A stretch of 64,000 bases of DNA from Nocardiopsis alborubida (GTDB lineage Bacteria; Actinomycetota; Actinomycetes; Streptosporangiales; Streptosporangiaceae), in contig NZ_JAAXPG010000002.1 of the NCBI RefSeq assembly GCF_012396365.1, positions 124,001 through 188,000 of the forward strand. Direction: 5' to 3'. Position numbers and translations under genes: made by a program. A model generated the notes under the pieces. That model worked only from the letters and a program-made list of their open reading frames with translations, was not told the DNA's origin and did no database searches. Positions 1 through 7,815 of this stretch are shown here, one piece after another (the stretch's first letter is position 1; every line of letters begins with the position of its first letter).

Positions 1-880
1 GCTCCCGGCCGCCCTCGTCGACGAGCACGAGGCTTTCGCCCGCCGAGCGCACCTGGGCGGTGCGGAAACCGGTGACCACCCGAATGTGCCCTGCCTCGAC
101 CGCGGCCTTGGCCCGCTGCCCGAGCTCCCCGCGCGCGGCGAGCTGGTCAGCGTCCCCGCCGCCGAAAGCGTCACCGATCTCCCCGCGGCGCAGCACCCAC
201 ACGGCCCGGGTCGCGGGCTCCTGCTCAGCGAGCGAGGCCAGCGCGACCAGGGCGGTCAGCGCCGAGTGCCCGCGCCCGGCCACGGCCGTGGTGCGGCCCA
301 CGTACCGCGCACGGACGTCGGGGTCGGCCAGGTCGGGGACGAGGTAGGAGATCCGCTCGGCGGCTTCCGCCTCGCCCAGCGCGGGCAGGCCGTCGCCGCC
401 CACCGGGTTGGGGGAGCCCCAGGTGCCGGAGGCGTCGACGACCGCGCGGGCCAGCACGCGCTCCTCGCCCCGCTCGGTGCGGACCCGGACGGTGAAGGGC
501 TGCTCGGCGCGGTCGGCGTCCACCACCCGGTCCCGGCCCAGGCGGCTCACCCCGGTCACCTCGGCACCGAAGCGGACCCGCTCACCCAGGGCCTGGGCCA
601 GCGGGGCCAGGTAGGCCTGGATCCACTCGCGGCCGGTGGGGTAGACCGCGTCGTCGGGGCGCTGCCAACCGGCGGCGATGAGCAGCTTCTCGGCGGCCGG
701 GTCGACCAGGTCGCGCCACATCGAGAACAGGCGCACGTGCCCCCACTCGGCCACCGCGGCACCGGCGGAGCCCCCCTTCTCCAAGACCAGGAGCGGCTGT
801 TCATGCGCGACCAGCTCGGCTGCTGCCGCCAGTCCTGCGGGGCCGGCTCCGATCACTACGACGGGACGCTCGTCAGCCAT
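1..880 (-). CDS. FAD/NAD(P)-dependent flavoprotein oxidoreductase (ArsO-like), 3' end outside window
   Basis: The frame opens at an ATG (complement of 878-880) and is still open at base 1, so about 293 residues are visible and the C-terminus is missing. The N-terminus has a dinucleotide-binding GAGPAG signature at residues 11-16. A second glycine-rich segment (VAGRGHSA) lies near residue 200, as in flavin-containing monooxygenases with FAD and NAD(P)H domains. The gene is divergent from an ArsR-GNAT fusion across a 97-bp gap holding ArsR-type repeats, so it is probably controlled by that regulator. Flavoproteins in this position of ars clusters are often called ArsO or FAD-dependent oxidoreductase; their substrate (an organoarsenical or a thiol) is not settled, and here it is inference. 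Confidence 0.75.
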   Translation of the reverse strand, partial: MADERPVVVIGAGPAGLAAAAELVAHEQPLLVLEKGGSAGAAVAEWGHVRLFSMWRDLVDPAAEKLLIAAGWQRPDDAVYPTGREWIQAYLAPLAQALGERVRFGAEVTGVSRLGRDRVVDADRAEQPFTVRVRTERGEERVLARAVVDASGTWGSPNPVGGDGLPALGEAEAAERISYLVPDLADPDVRARYVGRTTAVAGRGHSALTALVALASLAEQEPATRAVWVLRRGEIGDAFGGGDADQLAARGELGQRAKAAVEAGHIRVVTGFRTAQVRSAGESLVLVDEGGRE

Positions 881-897
881 GACGCCTCTCCTGTTTC

Positions 898-971
898 ATC
901 GACTTGTGTCTATGAATCAGGACTCTATCGATGGAAATCGATGGACGCAACCATAGATCATCGTCGATAAT
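898..971. promoter_or_regulatory. Divergent ars promoter/operator
   Basis: The gap between the two divergent starts (880 and 978) contains ATCGATGGA twice, at 927-935 and 937-945. Further ATCG/CGAT half-sites lie at 898-905 and 957-968. ATCGAT is self-palindromic and such repeats are typical ArsR-family operators. GATAAT at 966-971 lies six bases before the ATG at 978 and looks like the -10 of a leaderless transcript for the ArsR fusion. Confidence 0.55.
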
Positions 972-977
972 GAGGGC

Positions 978-1874
978 ATGACCGTTGCGCCGCTCGAACA
1001 CACCGAAGGCTCGCTTGCCTCGACTGACGCCGAGACCTATGCCGCCTGGTTCGCCTGCCTGGCCGAACCCGTGCGCGTCCAGCTCCTCCACGCCATCGCC
1101 ACCACCCCGGGATCGGTCAGCGTGGGCGAGCTCGCCGAACTGGTGGACATCCGCCAGCCCACGGTCTCCCACCACCTGCGCAAACTCGCCGACGTCGGCT
1201 TCGTGACCCTGACCAAGGTGGGCACGTCCACCCGGGTCGCCATCAACCCGGACTGCTGCACGGGCCTACCGCACGCCGCCGACGCGGTCATGGGCATGCT
1301 CAATGCCCGACCCTGCTGCCCCACCGACCTGCCCGCCGACGTCGCCACCCGCGCCATGGCCGACGCCGATCTGAACGCGGTCCGGGAGATCTACGCCCAG
1401 GGCATCGCCACCGGCGACGCCACCTTCGAGACCGAGGCCCCCGACGTGGGCGCGTTGAAGGCCACGTGGCTTTCCGGGCACCGCTGGGTGGCCGAGGCCG
1501 ACGGCCACGTGGTCGGCTGGGCCGCGGCCTCGCCCGTCTCCGATCGCGAGGTCTATGCCGGGGTGGCCGAGACGTCGGTGTACGTCGCCGAGGGCGCGCG
1601 CGGCCGCGGTGTGGGCAAGGCGCTGCTGTACCGGCAGGTCACCGAGGCTGACGACGGCGGCCTGTGGACCCTGCAGGCCTCGATCTTCCCCGAGAATCGC
1701 GCCGGCCTGGCTCTGCACCACCAGTCGGGCTTTCGCACGGTCGGCCTGCGCGAACGCATCGCCCGCCACCACGGCCGCTGGCGCGACACCGTCCTGCTGG
1801 AGCGCCGCCGGGACCAAGAGAGCGACGCCTGCGCCGTGGCCCGCACCAACGGTTCCGATCGCCCGACCTCCTGA
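978..1874 (+). CDS. ArsR-family regulator fused to a GNAT acetyltransferase (ArsN1-like)
   Basis: This 298-residue protein joins two domains. Residues about 20-105 form an ArsR winged helix (VSHHLRKL recognition helix at 63-70). Cysteine pairs follow at 93-94 and 113-114 and are candidate As(III) ligands. Residues about 125-275 form a GNAT acetyltransferase with the acetyl-CoA loop RGRGVGKAL at 208-216. GNATs of this sort in ars operons resemble phosphinothricin acetyltransferases, and ArsN1 is known to acetylate the organoarsenical antibiotic arsinothricin. The fusion therefore likely senses arsenic and detoxifies an arsenical. The start has a -10-like GATAAT six bases upstream and no clear ribosome-binding site, suggesting leaderless translation. 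Domain assignment is firm; the substrate is inferred. Confidence 0.85.
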   Translation: MTVAPLEHTEGSLASTDAETYAAWFACLAEPVRVQLLHAIATTPGSVSVGELAELVDIRQPTVSHHLRKLADVGFVTLTKVGTSTRVAINPDCCTGLPHAADAVMGMLNARPCCPTDLPADVATRAMADADLNAVREIYAQGIATGDATFETEAPDVGALKATWLSGHRWVAEADGHVVGWAAASPVSDREVYAGVAETSVYVAEGARGRGVGKALLYRQVTEADDGGLWTLQASIFPENRAGLALHHQSGFRTVGLRERIARHHGRWRDTVLLERRRDQESDACAVARTNGSDRPTS

Positions 1875-1910
1875 TCCGCCACCGCGCCCGTCCCTCCAGC
1901 AAGGAGATCC

Positions 1911-2789
1911 ATGCCTGCCCCCACCGCTTCGGACTGGGTCCGACAAGCCCGTCTGGCACACGTCGAGGAGATGTCCCGGCTCCCCAGACCCGGGTTGGCC
2001 CACGTGCGCGACCTCAGCGCCGCCGGCCTGCGGGCGCGGCTGTACCTGCCCGCCACGGGGGTCGCTCCGCCGGTGCTGGTCTACTTCCACGGCGGAGGAT
2101 GGGTCCTCGGAGACGTCGACTCCTACGACCCGGTCGCGCGTACCCTCGCCCTGGCTTGTGGAGCGGCCGTCGTCTCCGTGGACTATCGCAGACCACCCGA
2201 GCATCCCTTCCCCGCAGCGATCGACGACGCCGAGGCCGCTGTCCGCTGGGTCGCGGCCAACGCCGAAGCCCTCGGCCTGGACCAGACCCGTATAGGAGTC
2301 GCCGGTGACAGCGCGGGCGGACAGATCACCGCAGCTACCGCTCTGCGCCTGGCCTCCCACCCCGACCCGCTGAAACTGGCCGTGCAACTACTCGTCTATC
2401 CCGCACTGGACCTGAGAGCAGCCCCGCCCGCAGGACCTTCCTCCTCCGCCGAAGCCACCAGAAAGCTGCTCGACCGGATGTTCGCCCTCTACCTGGACGG
2501 GGCCGACCGCACTCGTCCCGAGGTGTCGCCGCTGCTGGCTTCCGACCTGGGCGGGCTGCCCACCACGGTTCTCGTCACCGCCGAACACGATCCCCTGCGG
2601 AGGCAGGGGGAGGAGTTCGCGCATCGTGTCCTCACAGCTGGTGTGCCGACGTCCTTTGTCTCCGGCCGTGGGCTCGCGCACGGGTTCCTGGGACGCGAAC
2701 CCGGCCCAGGCTCCCCGGCCTCGGCCACCCACCGCGCGGGGCGGCATGTCCGCGACGCATTCACCATGGAGCCTGACCGCGCCAAGTGA
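1911..2789 (+). CDS. Alpha/beta hydrolase, hormone-sensitive-lipase (family IV) esterase type
   Basis: The 292-residue protein has the oxyanion motif HGGGW at 60-64, the nucleophile elbow GDSAGG with Ser134, an acid in EHD (Asp227) and a catalytic histidine in AHGF (His257). This is the full triad of the HSL/alpha-beta hydrolase fold-3 family. AAGGAGA six bases before the ATG supports the start. It follows the ArsR-GNAT gene by 36 bp on the same strand and may be co-transcribed. An esterase is not a standard ars gene; it could act on an organoarsenical ester or be a passenger. Confidence 0.8.
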   Translation: MPAPTASDWVRQARLAHVEEMSRLPRPGLAHVRDLSAAGLRARLYLPATGVAPPVLVYFHGGGWVLGDVDSYDPVARTLALACGAAVVSVDYRRPPEHPFPAAIDDAEAAVRWVAANAEALGLDQTRIGVAGDSAGGQITAATALRLASHPDPLKLAVQLLVYPALDLRAAPPAGPSSSAEATRKLLDRMFALYLDGADRTRPEVSPLLASDLGGLPTTVLVTAEHDPLRRQGEEFAHRVLTAGVPTSFVSGRGLAHGFLGREPGPGSPASATHRAGRHVRDAFTMEPDRAK

Positions 2790-3012
2790 CCCGCCTGTTC
2801 TCACCGGATACCCACCGTGGCCCGCCACAGGCGCCGATCTACCCGTTCAGCAGGCGGAAACCGAGGCGGTGATTGCGGTGGGCAGGAGGTGTGCCGTGTG
2901 TTTTGGCTCTCAGAGAGGGGGGATCGAGGCGGCGGCGCCAGCAATGGGCGAGGTCTGGAATCACCTAAGGACGTCCACTCGGTACTCACTCCGGAGAGTG
3001 GTCGGATGGGAT

Positions 3013-3420
3013 TCAAACAGTGACCCCCAACTCCCGCAGGAGCGTGCGCACGCGCTGCTCGATGTCGTCGCGGATGGGGCGGACTGCTTCCACGCCCTGG
3101 CCCGCGGGGTCGGGCAGGGTCCAGTCGAGGTAGCGCTTGCCGGGGAAGACCGGGCACACGTCGCCGCAGCCCATGGTGATGCACACGTCCAAGGCCTCGA
3201 CGGCGTCGGTGGTCAGGATTTTGGGGCTCTGGTCGGTGATGTCGATGCCGACCTCGTCCATGGCCGCCACGACGGCGGGGTTGACGGTCTCCGCGGGCGC
3301 CGAACCCGCCGAGCGCACCTCCACCCGGTCGCCGGCCAGGTGCCGTAGCCAGGCGGCGGCCATCTGGGAGCGGCCCGCGTTGTGGACGCAAACGAAGAGC
3401 ACGGACGGGGTGTCGGCCAT
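3013..3420 (-). CDS. arsC: Arsenate reductase ArsC, LMW-phosphatase type
   Basis: Reading from the ATG at 3420 gives 135 residues of the compact thiol-disulfide arsenate reductase family. The P-loop is C11-x5-R17-S18 (CVHNAGRS). The redox segment MGCGDVCP supplies Cys85 and Cys89, matching the Cys10/Cys82/Cys89 relay of the S. aureus enzyme. It reduces arsenate to arsenite for export by the neighbouring ACR3. The frame is open further upstream, but the extra residues do not look like the family and would run across the operator region. It is divergent from arsR. Confidence 0.92.
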   Translation of the reverse strand: MADTPSVLFVCVHNAGRSQMAAAWLRHLAGDRVEVRSAGSAPAETVNPAVVAAMDEVGIDITDQSPKILTTDAVEALDVCITMGCGDVCPVFPGKRYLDWTLPDPAGQGVEAVRPIRDDIEQRVRTLLRELGVTV

Positions 3421-3498
3421 GGGGATCCCACTTTCTTCTCCGGATCTAACCTGGTCGTCGGTCCAGGTCAGTGAATGATTCGCATCAGCCTCGAATGA

Positions 3499-3539
3499 TA
3501 TGACATCATCAGTACATGCTGACATCAGTAAAAACTGAT
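3499..3539. promoter_or_regulatory. ArsR operator/divergent promoter, overlapping the arsR start
   Basis: TGACATCA occurs at 3501-3508 and again at 3520-3527. An inverted repeat ATCAGT-AAAA-ACTGAT spans 3524-3539. The second elements lie inside the first codons of arsR (ATG 3516), so repressor binding would also block the gene's own start. TATGAC at 3499-3504 is a possible -10. Confidence 0.55.
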
Positions 3540-3830
3540 TTAATCAGGGTGTTGGGAGACCCGCTGCGCCTGCGTATCGTCTCCCTGCTCGCCCACGAGA
3601 CCCTCTGTACCACGCACCTGGTCGAGGAGACCGGCGCGAGGCAGACCAACCTGTCCAACCACTTGCGCATTTTGCGCGAGACCGGTGTGGTCGAGACCGA
3701 GCCCTGCGGGCGCTACACCTACTACCGGCTCCGCCCCGAGGCCCTGGAGACGCTCGCCGGGGCCCTGGGCGACCTCGCCGCCACCGCCCGCCAAACCATC
3801 GCCACCGACACCAAGAGGGCCTGCCCATGA
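3516..3830 (+). CDS. arsR: ArsR-family arsenite-responsive repressor
   Basis: A 104-residue winged-helix protein with the family core (LGDPLRLRIVSLL, then TNLSNHLRILRETGVV, then a YYRL wing). Cysteines at 31, 64 and 103 are the only candidates for As(III) ligands. This differs from the classical CxC arrangement in the recognition helix, so the sensing site may be one of the alternative ArsR types. Its stop overlaps the acr3 start by 4 bp (ATGA), so the two are translationally coupled. The operator overlaps its own start codon, implying autoregulation. Confidence 0.88.
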   Translation: MLTSVKTDLIRVLGDPLRLRIVSLLAHETLCTTHLVEETGARQTNLSNHLRILRETGVVETEPCGRYTYYRLRPEALETLAGALGDLAATARQTIATDTKRACP

Positions 3831-4906
3831 CCCGCGCAGACACGTCGACCACCGCCTCCGGCTCCGTCGTAGCCAAGCTCTCCATCCTCGACCGGTTCCT
3901 GGCGGTGTGGATCCTGCTCGCCATGGCCATCGGCCTGGGGCTGGGGCGCCTGGCCCCCGGCCTGAACGGGGTGCTGGCCTCCATGGAGGTCGGCGGGATC
4001 TCCCTGCCCATCGCTCTGGGCCTGCTGATCATGATGTACCCGGTGCTGGCCAAGGTGCGCTACGACCGCCTGGACACCGTCACCCGCGACCGCCGCCTGC
4101 TCATCTCCTCCTTGGTCATCAACTGGGTGGTCGGACCGGCGGTGATGTTCGCGCTGGCGTGGATCTTCCTGGCCGACCTGCCCGAGTACCGCACCGGACT
4201 GATCATCGTCGGCCTGGCCCGGTGCATCGCCATGGTCATCATCTGGAACGACCTGGCCTGCGGGCACCGCGAGGCCGCCGCCGTCCTGGTGGCCCTGAAC
4301 TCGATCTTCCAGGTGCTGGTCTTCGGCGCGCTGGGCTGGTTCTACCTCGACGTGCTCCCCGGGTGGCTGGGTCTGGACACCGGCGGCATCGACGTCTCCC
4401 CGTGGATGATCGCGCTCAACGTCGTGATCTTCCTCGGCATCCCGCTGGCGGCCGGCTTCCTGACCCGCACGCTCGGTGAGAAGAAGATGGGTCGGGAGCG
4501 CTACGAGTCGGCGTTCCTGCCCAAGATCGGCCCCTGGGCGCTGTACGGGCTGCTGTTCACCATCGTGCTGCTGTTCGCCCTCCAGGGCGAGACCATCACC
4601 AGCCAGCCCCTGGACGTGGTGCGCATCGCGATCCCGCTGCTGGCCTACTTCGCCATCATGTGGTTCGGCACCTTCGCGCTGGGCAAGGCGATCGGGATGG
4701 ACTACGACCGCACCACCACGCTGGCCTTCACGGCGGCGGGCAACAACTTCGAACTGGCCATCGCCGTGGCCATCGCCACGTTCGGTGTCACCTCGGGCCA
4801 GGCCCTGGCCGGGGTCGTCGGACCGCTGATCGAGGTGCCGGTCCTCATCGCCCTGGTCTATGTCTCCCTGGCCTGGCGCAAGCGGTTCGCCCCCGAACGG
4901 CGATAA
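3827..4906 (+). CDS. acr3: ACR3-family arsenite efflux permease
   Basis: A 359-residue membrane protein with about ten hydrophobic segments. It shows the ACR3 signature ARCIAMV (Cys133), followed by WNDLACG, and near the C-terminus NNFELAIAVAIATFG, a hallmark of the BART superfamily. The conserved cysteine in TM4 is essential for As(III) transport in studied members. It exports the arsenite made by the adjacent ArsC proteins. It is coupled to arsR by an ATGA overlap and followed by a strong hairpin terminator. Confidence 0.95.
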   Translation: MTRADTSTTASGSVVAKLSILDRFLAVWILLAMAIGLGLGRLAPGLNGVLASMEVGGISLPIALGLLIMMYPVLAKVRYDRLDTVTRDRRLLISSLVINWVVGPAVMFALAWIFLADLPEYRTGLIIVGLARCIAMVIIWNDLACGHREAAAVLVALNSIFQVLVFGALGWFYLDVLPGWLGLDTGGIDVSPWMIALNVVIFLGIPLAAGFLTRTLGEKKMGRERYESAFLPKIGPWALYGLLFTIVLLFALQGETITSQPLDVVRIAIPLLAYFAIMWFGTFALGKAIGMDYDRTTTLAFTAAGNNFELAIAVAIATFGVTSGQALAGVVGPLIEVPVLIALVYVSLAWRKRFAPERR

Positions 4907-4926
4907 CGCGTCGATCCTTTCCCTGA

Positions 4927-4965
4927 GCGGGGTCCGCCCGGCCCGATGCGCCGGACGGACCCCGC
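4927..4965. terminator. Bidirectional terminator between acr3 and the second arsC
   Basis: The arms GCGGGGTCCG (4927-4936) and CGGACCCCGC (4956-4965) pair perfectly, with an inner CCGGC/GCCGG extension. The hairpin lies between two convergent genes and would serve both. Confidence 0.75.
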
Positions 4966-4973
4966 CGTCGTGT

Positions 4974-5618
4974 TCACACGGTGATCTCCAGCTCGGCCAG
5001 CAGGGCGCGAACCCGCTCCTCGACCTCGTCGCGGATCGACCGCACGGCGGCCAGGTCCTGGCCTTCGGGGTCGGCCAGGGTCCACTCCTGGTAGCGCTTG
5101 CCCGGGAAGATTGGGCAGGCGTCCCCGCAGCCCATGCTCACCACCACGTCGGCGGCACGCACCACCTCATCGGTCCAGGGCTTGGGGAACTCGGTGGAGA
5201 TGTTGATGCCGATCTCGTCCATGGCCTTCACCGCGACCGGGTTGACCTCCTGGCCCGGCTCAGACCCTCCCGACCAGGCGATCGCCCGCTCCCCGGCCAG
5301 GTGTTGGAAGAAGCCCAGCGCCATCTGGCTGCGCCCGGCGTTGTGCGTGCACAAAAACAGCACGACGGGGCGGCCGTCGTCCACCTTGTGCTCGATCCGC
5401 GCCACGGCGCTCAGGCGCTGGCGGGCGAAGCGCTCGGCCAGCAGCGGCAGGAACTGGGCGATGGTGGCCCGGGCCGCGAACTGGTCGTAGCTGGAGTGCA
5501 GGAACCGTTCGATGGTCTCGGTGTTGAACACCCCCGCGAACTCCTCGGCGAGGTTGTTGGAGGCTACCCCCAAGGCGTACTGCTGGTCGACGGTGAACTG
5601 GCGGGACTGGGCGGTCAT
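4974..5618 (-). CDS. arsC: Arsenate reductase with N-terminal helical domain
   Basis: The reading frame gives 214 residues from the ATG at 5618. Residues about 15-75 form a helical domain (TIERFLHSSYDQFAARA) that precedes the catalytic fold in many actinobacterial arsenate reductases. The phosphatase domain starts at Cys90 (CTHNAGRS) and keeps the redox segment GCGDACP, so a disulfide relay is possible. It is the second complete ArsC in the island. Its start overlaps the stop of the ArsR-phosphatase fusion by 4 bp, so both are one operon. The frame stays open upstream, but the overlap fixes the likely start. Confidence 0.9.
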   Translation of the reverse strand: MTAQSRQFTVDQQYALGVASNNLAEEFAGVFNTETIERFLHSSYDQFAARATIAQFLPLLAERFARQRLSAVARIEHKVDDGRPVVLFLCTHNAGRSQMALGFFQHLAGERAIAWSGGSEPGQEVNPVAVKAMDEIGINISTEFPKPWTDEVVRAADVVVSMGCGDACPIFPGKRYQEWTLADPEGQDLAAVRSIRDEVEERVRALLAELEITV

Positions 5619-6310
5619 GGCGTTCCTTCCGGATGGACGGCGGGCGCGAGCCGCTCGACGCGGTCGCTGATCTGGGCGAAGGCGTCCTCGAACGCCTCCT
5701 CGGTGCCGGTGGGCACCGGGTCGGGGACCGACCAGTGCAGCCGGGTGTGGGTGCGGGGCAGCTCCTCGTGAGCGCTGTCGCAGACCGCCACCACCAGGTC
5801 GTCCTCGCGGAGTACGTCGTGAACGTGGGCGGTGCGGTCGGCCTTCAGGTCCAGGCCGTGACGATGGGCGGCAACGACCGCGCCCTCGTGTACGCGTGGT
5901 CCGGGGCGGGTCCCGGCCGAGACAGCGGGAACGGGGCTGCGGTGCTGCCACAGGGCGGCGGCCAACTGGGAGCGGGCCGTGTTGTGGGTGCACACGAACA
6001 CCACACGCGGAGCCCGCAGCAGAGCGGCCGGGGCCAAGGCGGTGAGCGCCTCAGGGAGGAGGCGGATGTAGACACGGCGGTGGTCGGCCTCAGAGCGGGT
6101 GCGGATGATGACGTCGGCCTCGGCCAACACCCGTAGGTGGTGAGCAATGAGGTTGGACCGCATCCCCAACCGCTCGCCCAGCTCCGAGGGCGAGGCGTCC
6201 CCGGTGCACAGGGTGTCGGTGATGGCCAGGCGGGCGGGATCGGCCAAGGCGGCGTGGAGCGCGGCCCGCCGCTCTAGCGGAAGCTCAGTGTTCATTGACT
6301 CAATAGTCAC
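5615..6310 (-). CDS. ArsR-family regulator fused to a low-molecular-weight phosphatase domain
   Basis: A 231-residue fusion. Residues 1-95 are an ArsR winged helix (LADPARLAI, then IAHHLRVLAEA). Residues about 100-225 are an LMW-phosphatase/arsenate-reductase-like domain with P-loop C107-x5-R113 (CTHNTARS) and a general-acid-type DP segment near the C-terminus. The second half lacks the GCGDxC relay of the two ArsC proteins, so it may be a phosphatase-like sensor rather than a full reductase. A GTG start at 6310 is preferred because GAGGT precedes it; an ATG at 6295 is the alternative. It heads the operon with the long arsC. Confidence 0.85.
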   Translation of the reverse strand: MTIESMNTELPLERRAALHAALADPARLAITDTLCTGDASPSELGERLGMRSNLIAHHLRVLAEADVIIRTRSEADHRRVYIRLLPEALTALAPAALLRAPRVVFVCTHNTARSQLAAALWQHRSPVPAVSAGTRPGPRVHEGAVVAAHRHGLDLKADRTAHVHDVLREDDLVVAVCDSAHEELPRTHTRLHWSVPDPVPTGTEEAFEDAFAQISDRVERLAPAVHPEGTP

Positions 6311-6312
6311 TG
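6284..6312. promoter_or_regulatory. Operator of the ArsR-phosphatase operon
   Basis: CTCAGTG (6284-6290) and CACTGAG (6306-6312) form an inverted repeat around a smaller palindrome TTGACTCAA (6295-6303). The element covers the translation start, as at the other ArsR gene in this island. Confidence 0.45.
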
Positions 6313-6675
6313 AGCTACCTCATGAGGTCAACTGTCTCCATCGGATGTACGCCTGGTGTTCGCCCGGCCGTCACCCACAGTCGCGTTGCCGCACCGCGAC
6401 TCAGCTCACAGCAGGTTGCTCTTCCCCTCGTAATCGCAGGCTCACCCAGCAACGCGGCAACCCACGCACTGCGAGGCGGGACCTTCTCGCCAGTGAAGGG
6501 TTGACCGCTCCGATGCCTTACCCGTGTGCCTGACCACTCTCGTCGGCGGCCAGGTCCATGACGGTGAAGGCGACCTCGTTCAGGGTGGGGGCTCGAGCCC
6601 CCACGTTGGTGGCGTGGACCTCGAACCGGGCACGCTACGACGTCCACCTTGGCCAATACGGGCCGCATCCGAGTG
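6313..6675. other. Non-coding stretch with a perfect 20-bp palindrome
   Basis: No convincing gene is seen between the ars operon and the recombinase remnant. A perfect palindrome, GTGGGGGCTC followed by its complement, sits at 6585-6604. A short minus-strand frame around it could be the degraded tail of a lost gene. This stretch marks the border between the ars island and the mobile-element nest. Confidence 0.4.
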
Positions 6676-7554
6676 TCAGGTGCCGTCGTTCTGCTGTACC
6701 GGCGGGTCGAGGTTGGCCGCGCATGGATGCTCGCCAGCATGAGACTGCTTTCCAGTCCGGGTGATCTGAACGATCGGCAGGAGCGTCGCTGCCCCAGGAA
6801 GGCCGATTTCGCGGGGAGTCGAGCCTGAGGGCGTTGGAACGTCCGTGAGTCGATTGAGCAGGTTGTCGAGTGCAGCTTGCCCCTCGTCCACAGCTGCGCG
6901 TTCGTCCTCACTCAACGGGATCGAGGCAACCATGCGCTGGAGATTCTCCTTCGCTTCCAGGAGCTGCCCCCTCGACGAGTCCTTCGGGGTGTAGAAGTCG
7001 CACTTCGCGCAGGCCATGCGGTGGGGGCACTGCTCGAAGAACGTGTAGGTGCACAGGCCGTGGCCGAGATCGTAGTACTGCCACGGTTGCCCGGCAGCGG
7101 CCGCGCCGGAGGTGACGGCGTCCCGGTCGACCAGGACTTCGATGGTGCGGACGTTGCGCTCGAAGTAGCCGGCGTCTCGGTAGGCCCTGGCCAGCGTGTT
7201 CGGAGTGATGTTGGCGTAGTGCTGGGTGGTGTCGACCGACCGGTGTCCCAGCCACGCCTGGAGTTCGAACAACGTCATGGGTTCCTTGGCGTTGTAGAGC
7301 TGGGAGGCGATCGTGGAGCGGGCGCGGTGGCTGGTGATGTTGCCGCGCACATCGGCGGCTGGCACGCCGGCCTTGCGGCAGAGCAAGGGGATGATGGTGG
7401 AATTGATGTAGGTCTTGGCCACAGCTTTGGCACGGTACGCGAACAGAAAGTGCACCTGTTCGGAGGTCTTGCGGTCCAGCATGGTCGGCTGCTCAGGACG
7501 AGCATTCTGCCACGCCTCAATCGTCTGTCCCAGCAGCGGATCGATGGGGGGCAT
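6676..7554 (-). pseudogene. C-terminal part of a tyrosine recombinase (integrase), 5' truncated
   Basis: The 292-residue frame carries the second half of a phage-integrase catalytic domain: SHRARST, then LGHRSVDTTQHY, which gives the HxxR, LGH and tyrosine motifs. A tail follows with a cysteine-rich segment (CPHRMACAKCDFY) as found in transposon-type recombinases. The N-terminal core-binding domain and the first catalytic arginine are missing. The frame runs straight into the terminal sequence of an IS3-type element at about 7555, which explains the truncation. It is most likely inactive. Confidence 0.75.
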
Positions 7555-7815
7555 TCCCCCTGGAGTGTGGACACCTGATGATCAGGCAGCGAGCTCCAGG
7601 CTAACCGCTCGCTGCTCGTAGACAAGCGGGCTGAGCTGGCCGTTCGCTGAGTGCCGTCTACGGGTGTTGTACCGGCCAATCCAGGAGGACACCGCCAGAC
7701 GGGCCACCTGAACACTCGGCCACCGCTTCAGCCCCCTCCCGTCCAACGTCTCGCGCTTGAGGCTGGCGTTGAACGACTCCGCGACGCCGCTCGGCCCGAA
7801 CCGAGTGTCTCTCGT
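7555..7815 (-). mobile_element. IS3-family remnant (3' end of the orfB transposase)
   Basis: The frame ending at 7582 reads AESFNASLKRE, then YNTRRRHSANGQLSPLVYE, which is the C-terminal end of an IS3-type DDE transposase with its NxRRRHS signature. Only about 70 residues remain. The bases from 7555 to 7580 look like the element's terminal repeat and abut the recombinase fragment. The 5' part is replaced by IS4-type sequence near 7800-7815. Confidence 0.65.

Noticed and set aside
86-970. Long plus-strand open frame opposite the flavoprotein gene
   Set aside because: Its product has no family pattern, while the minus strand encodes a clear FAD-binding protein. It is a shadow caused by high GC.
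6510-6650. Short minus-strand frame with a protein-like stretch (TLNEVAFTVMDLAADE)
   Set aside because: No start, no family match and a perfect palindrome inside it. At most it is the tail of a lost gene.
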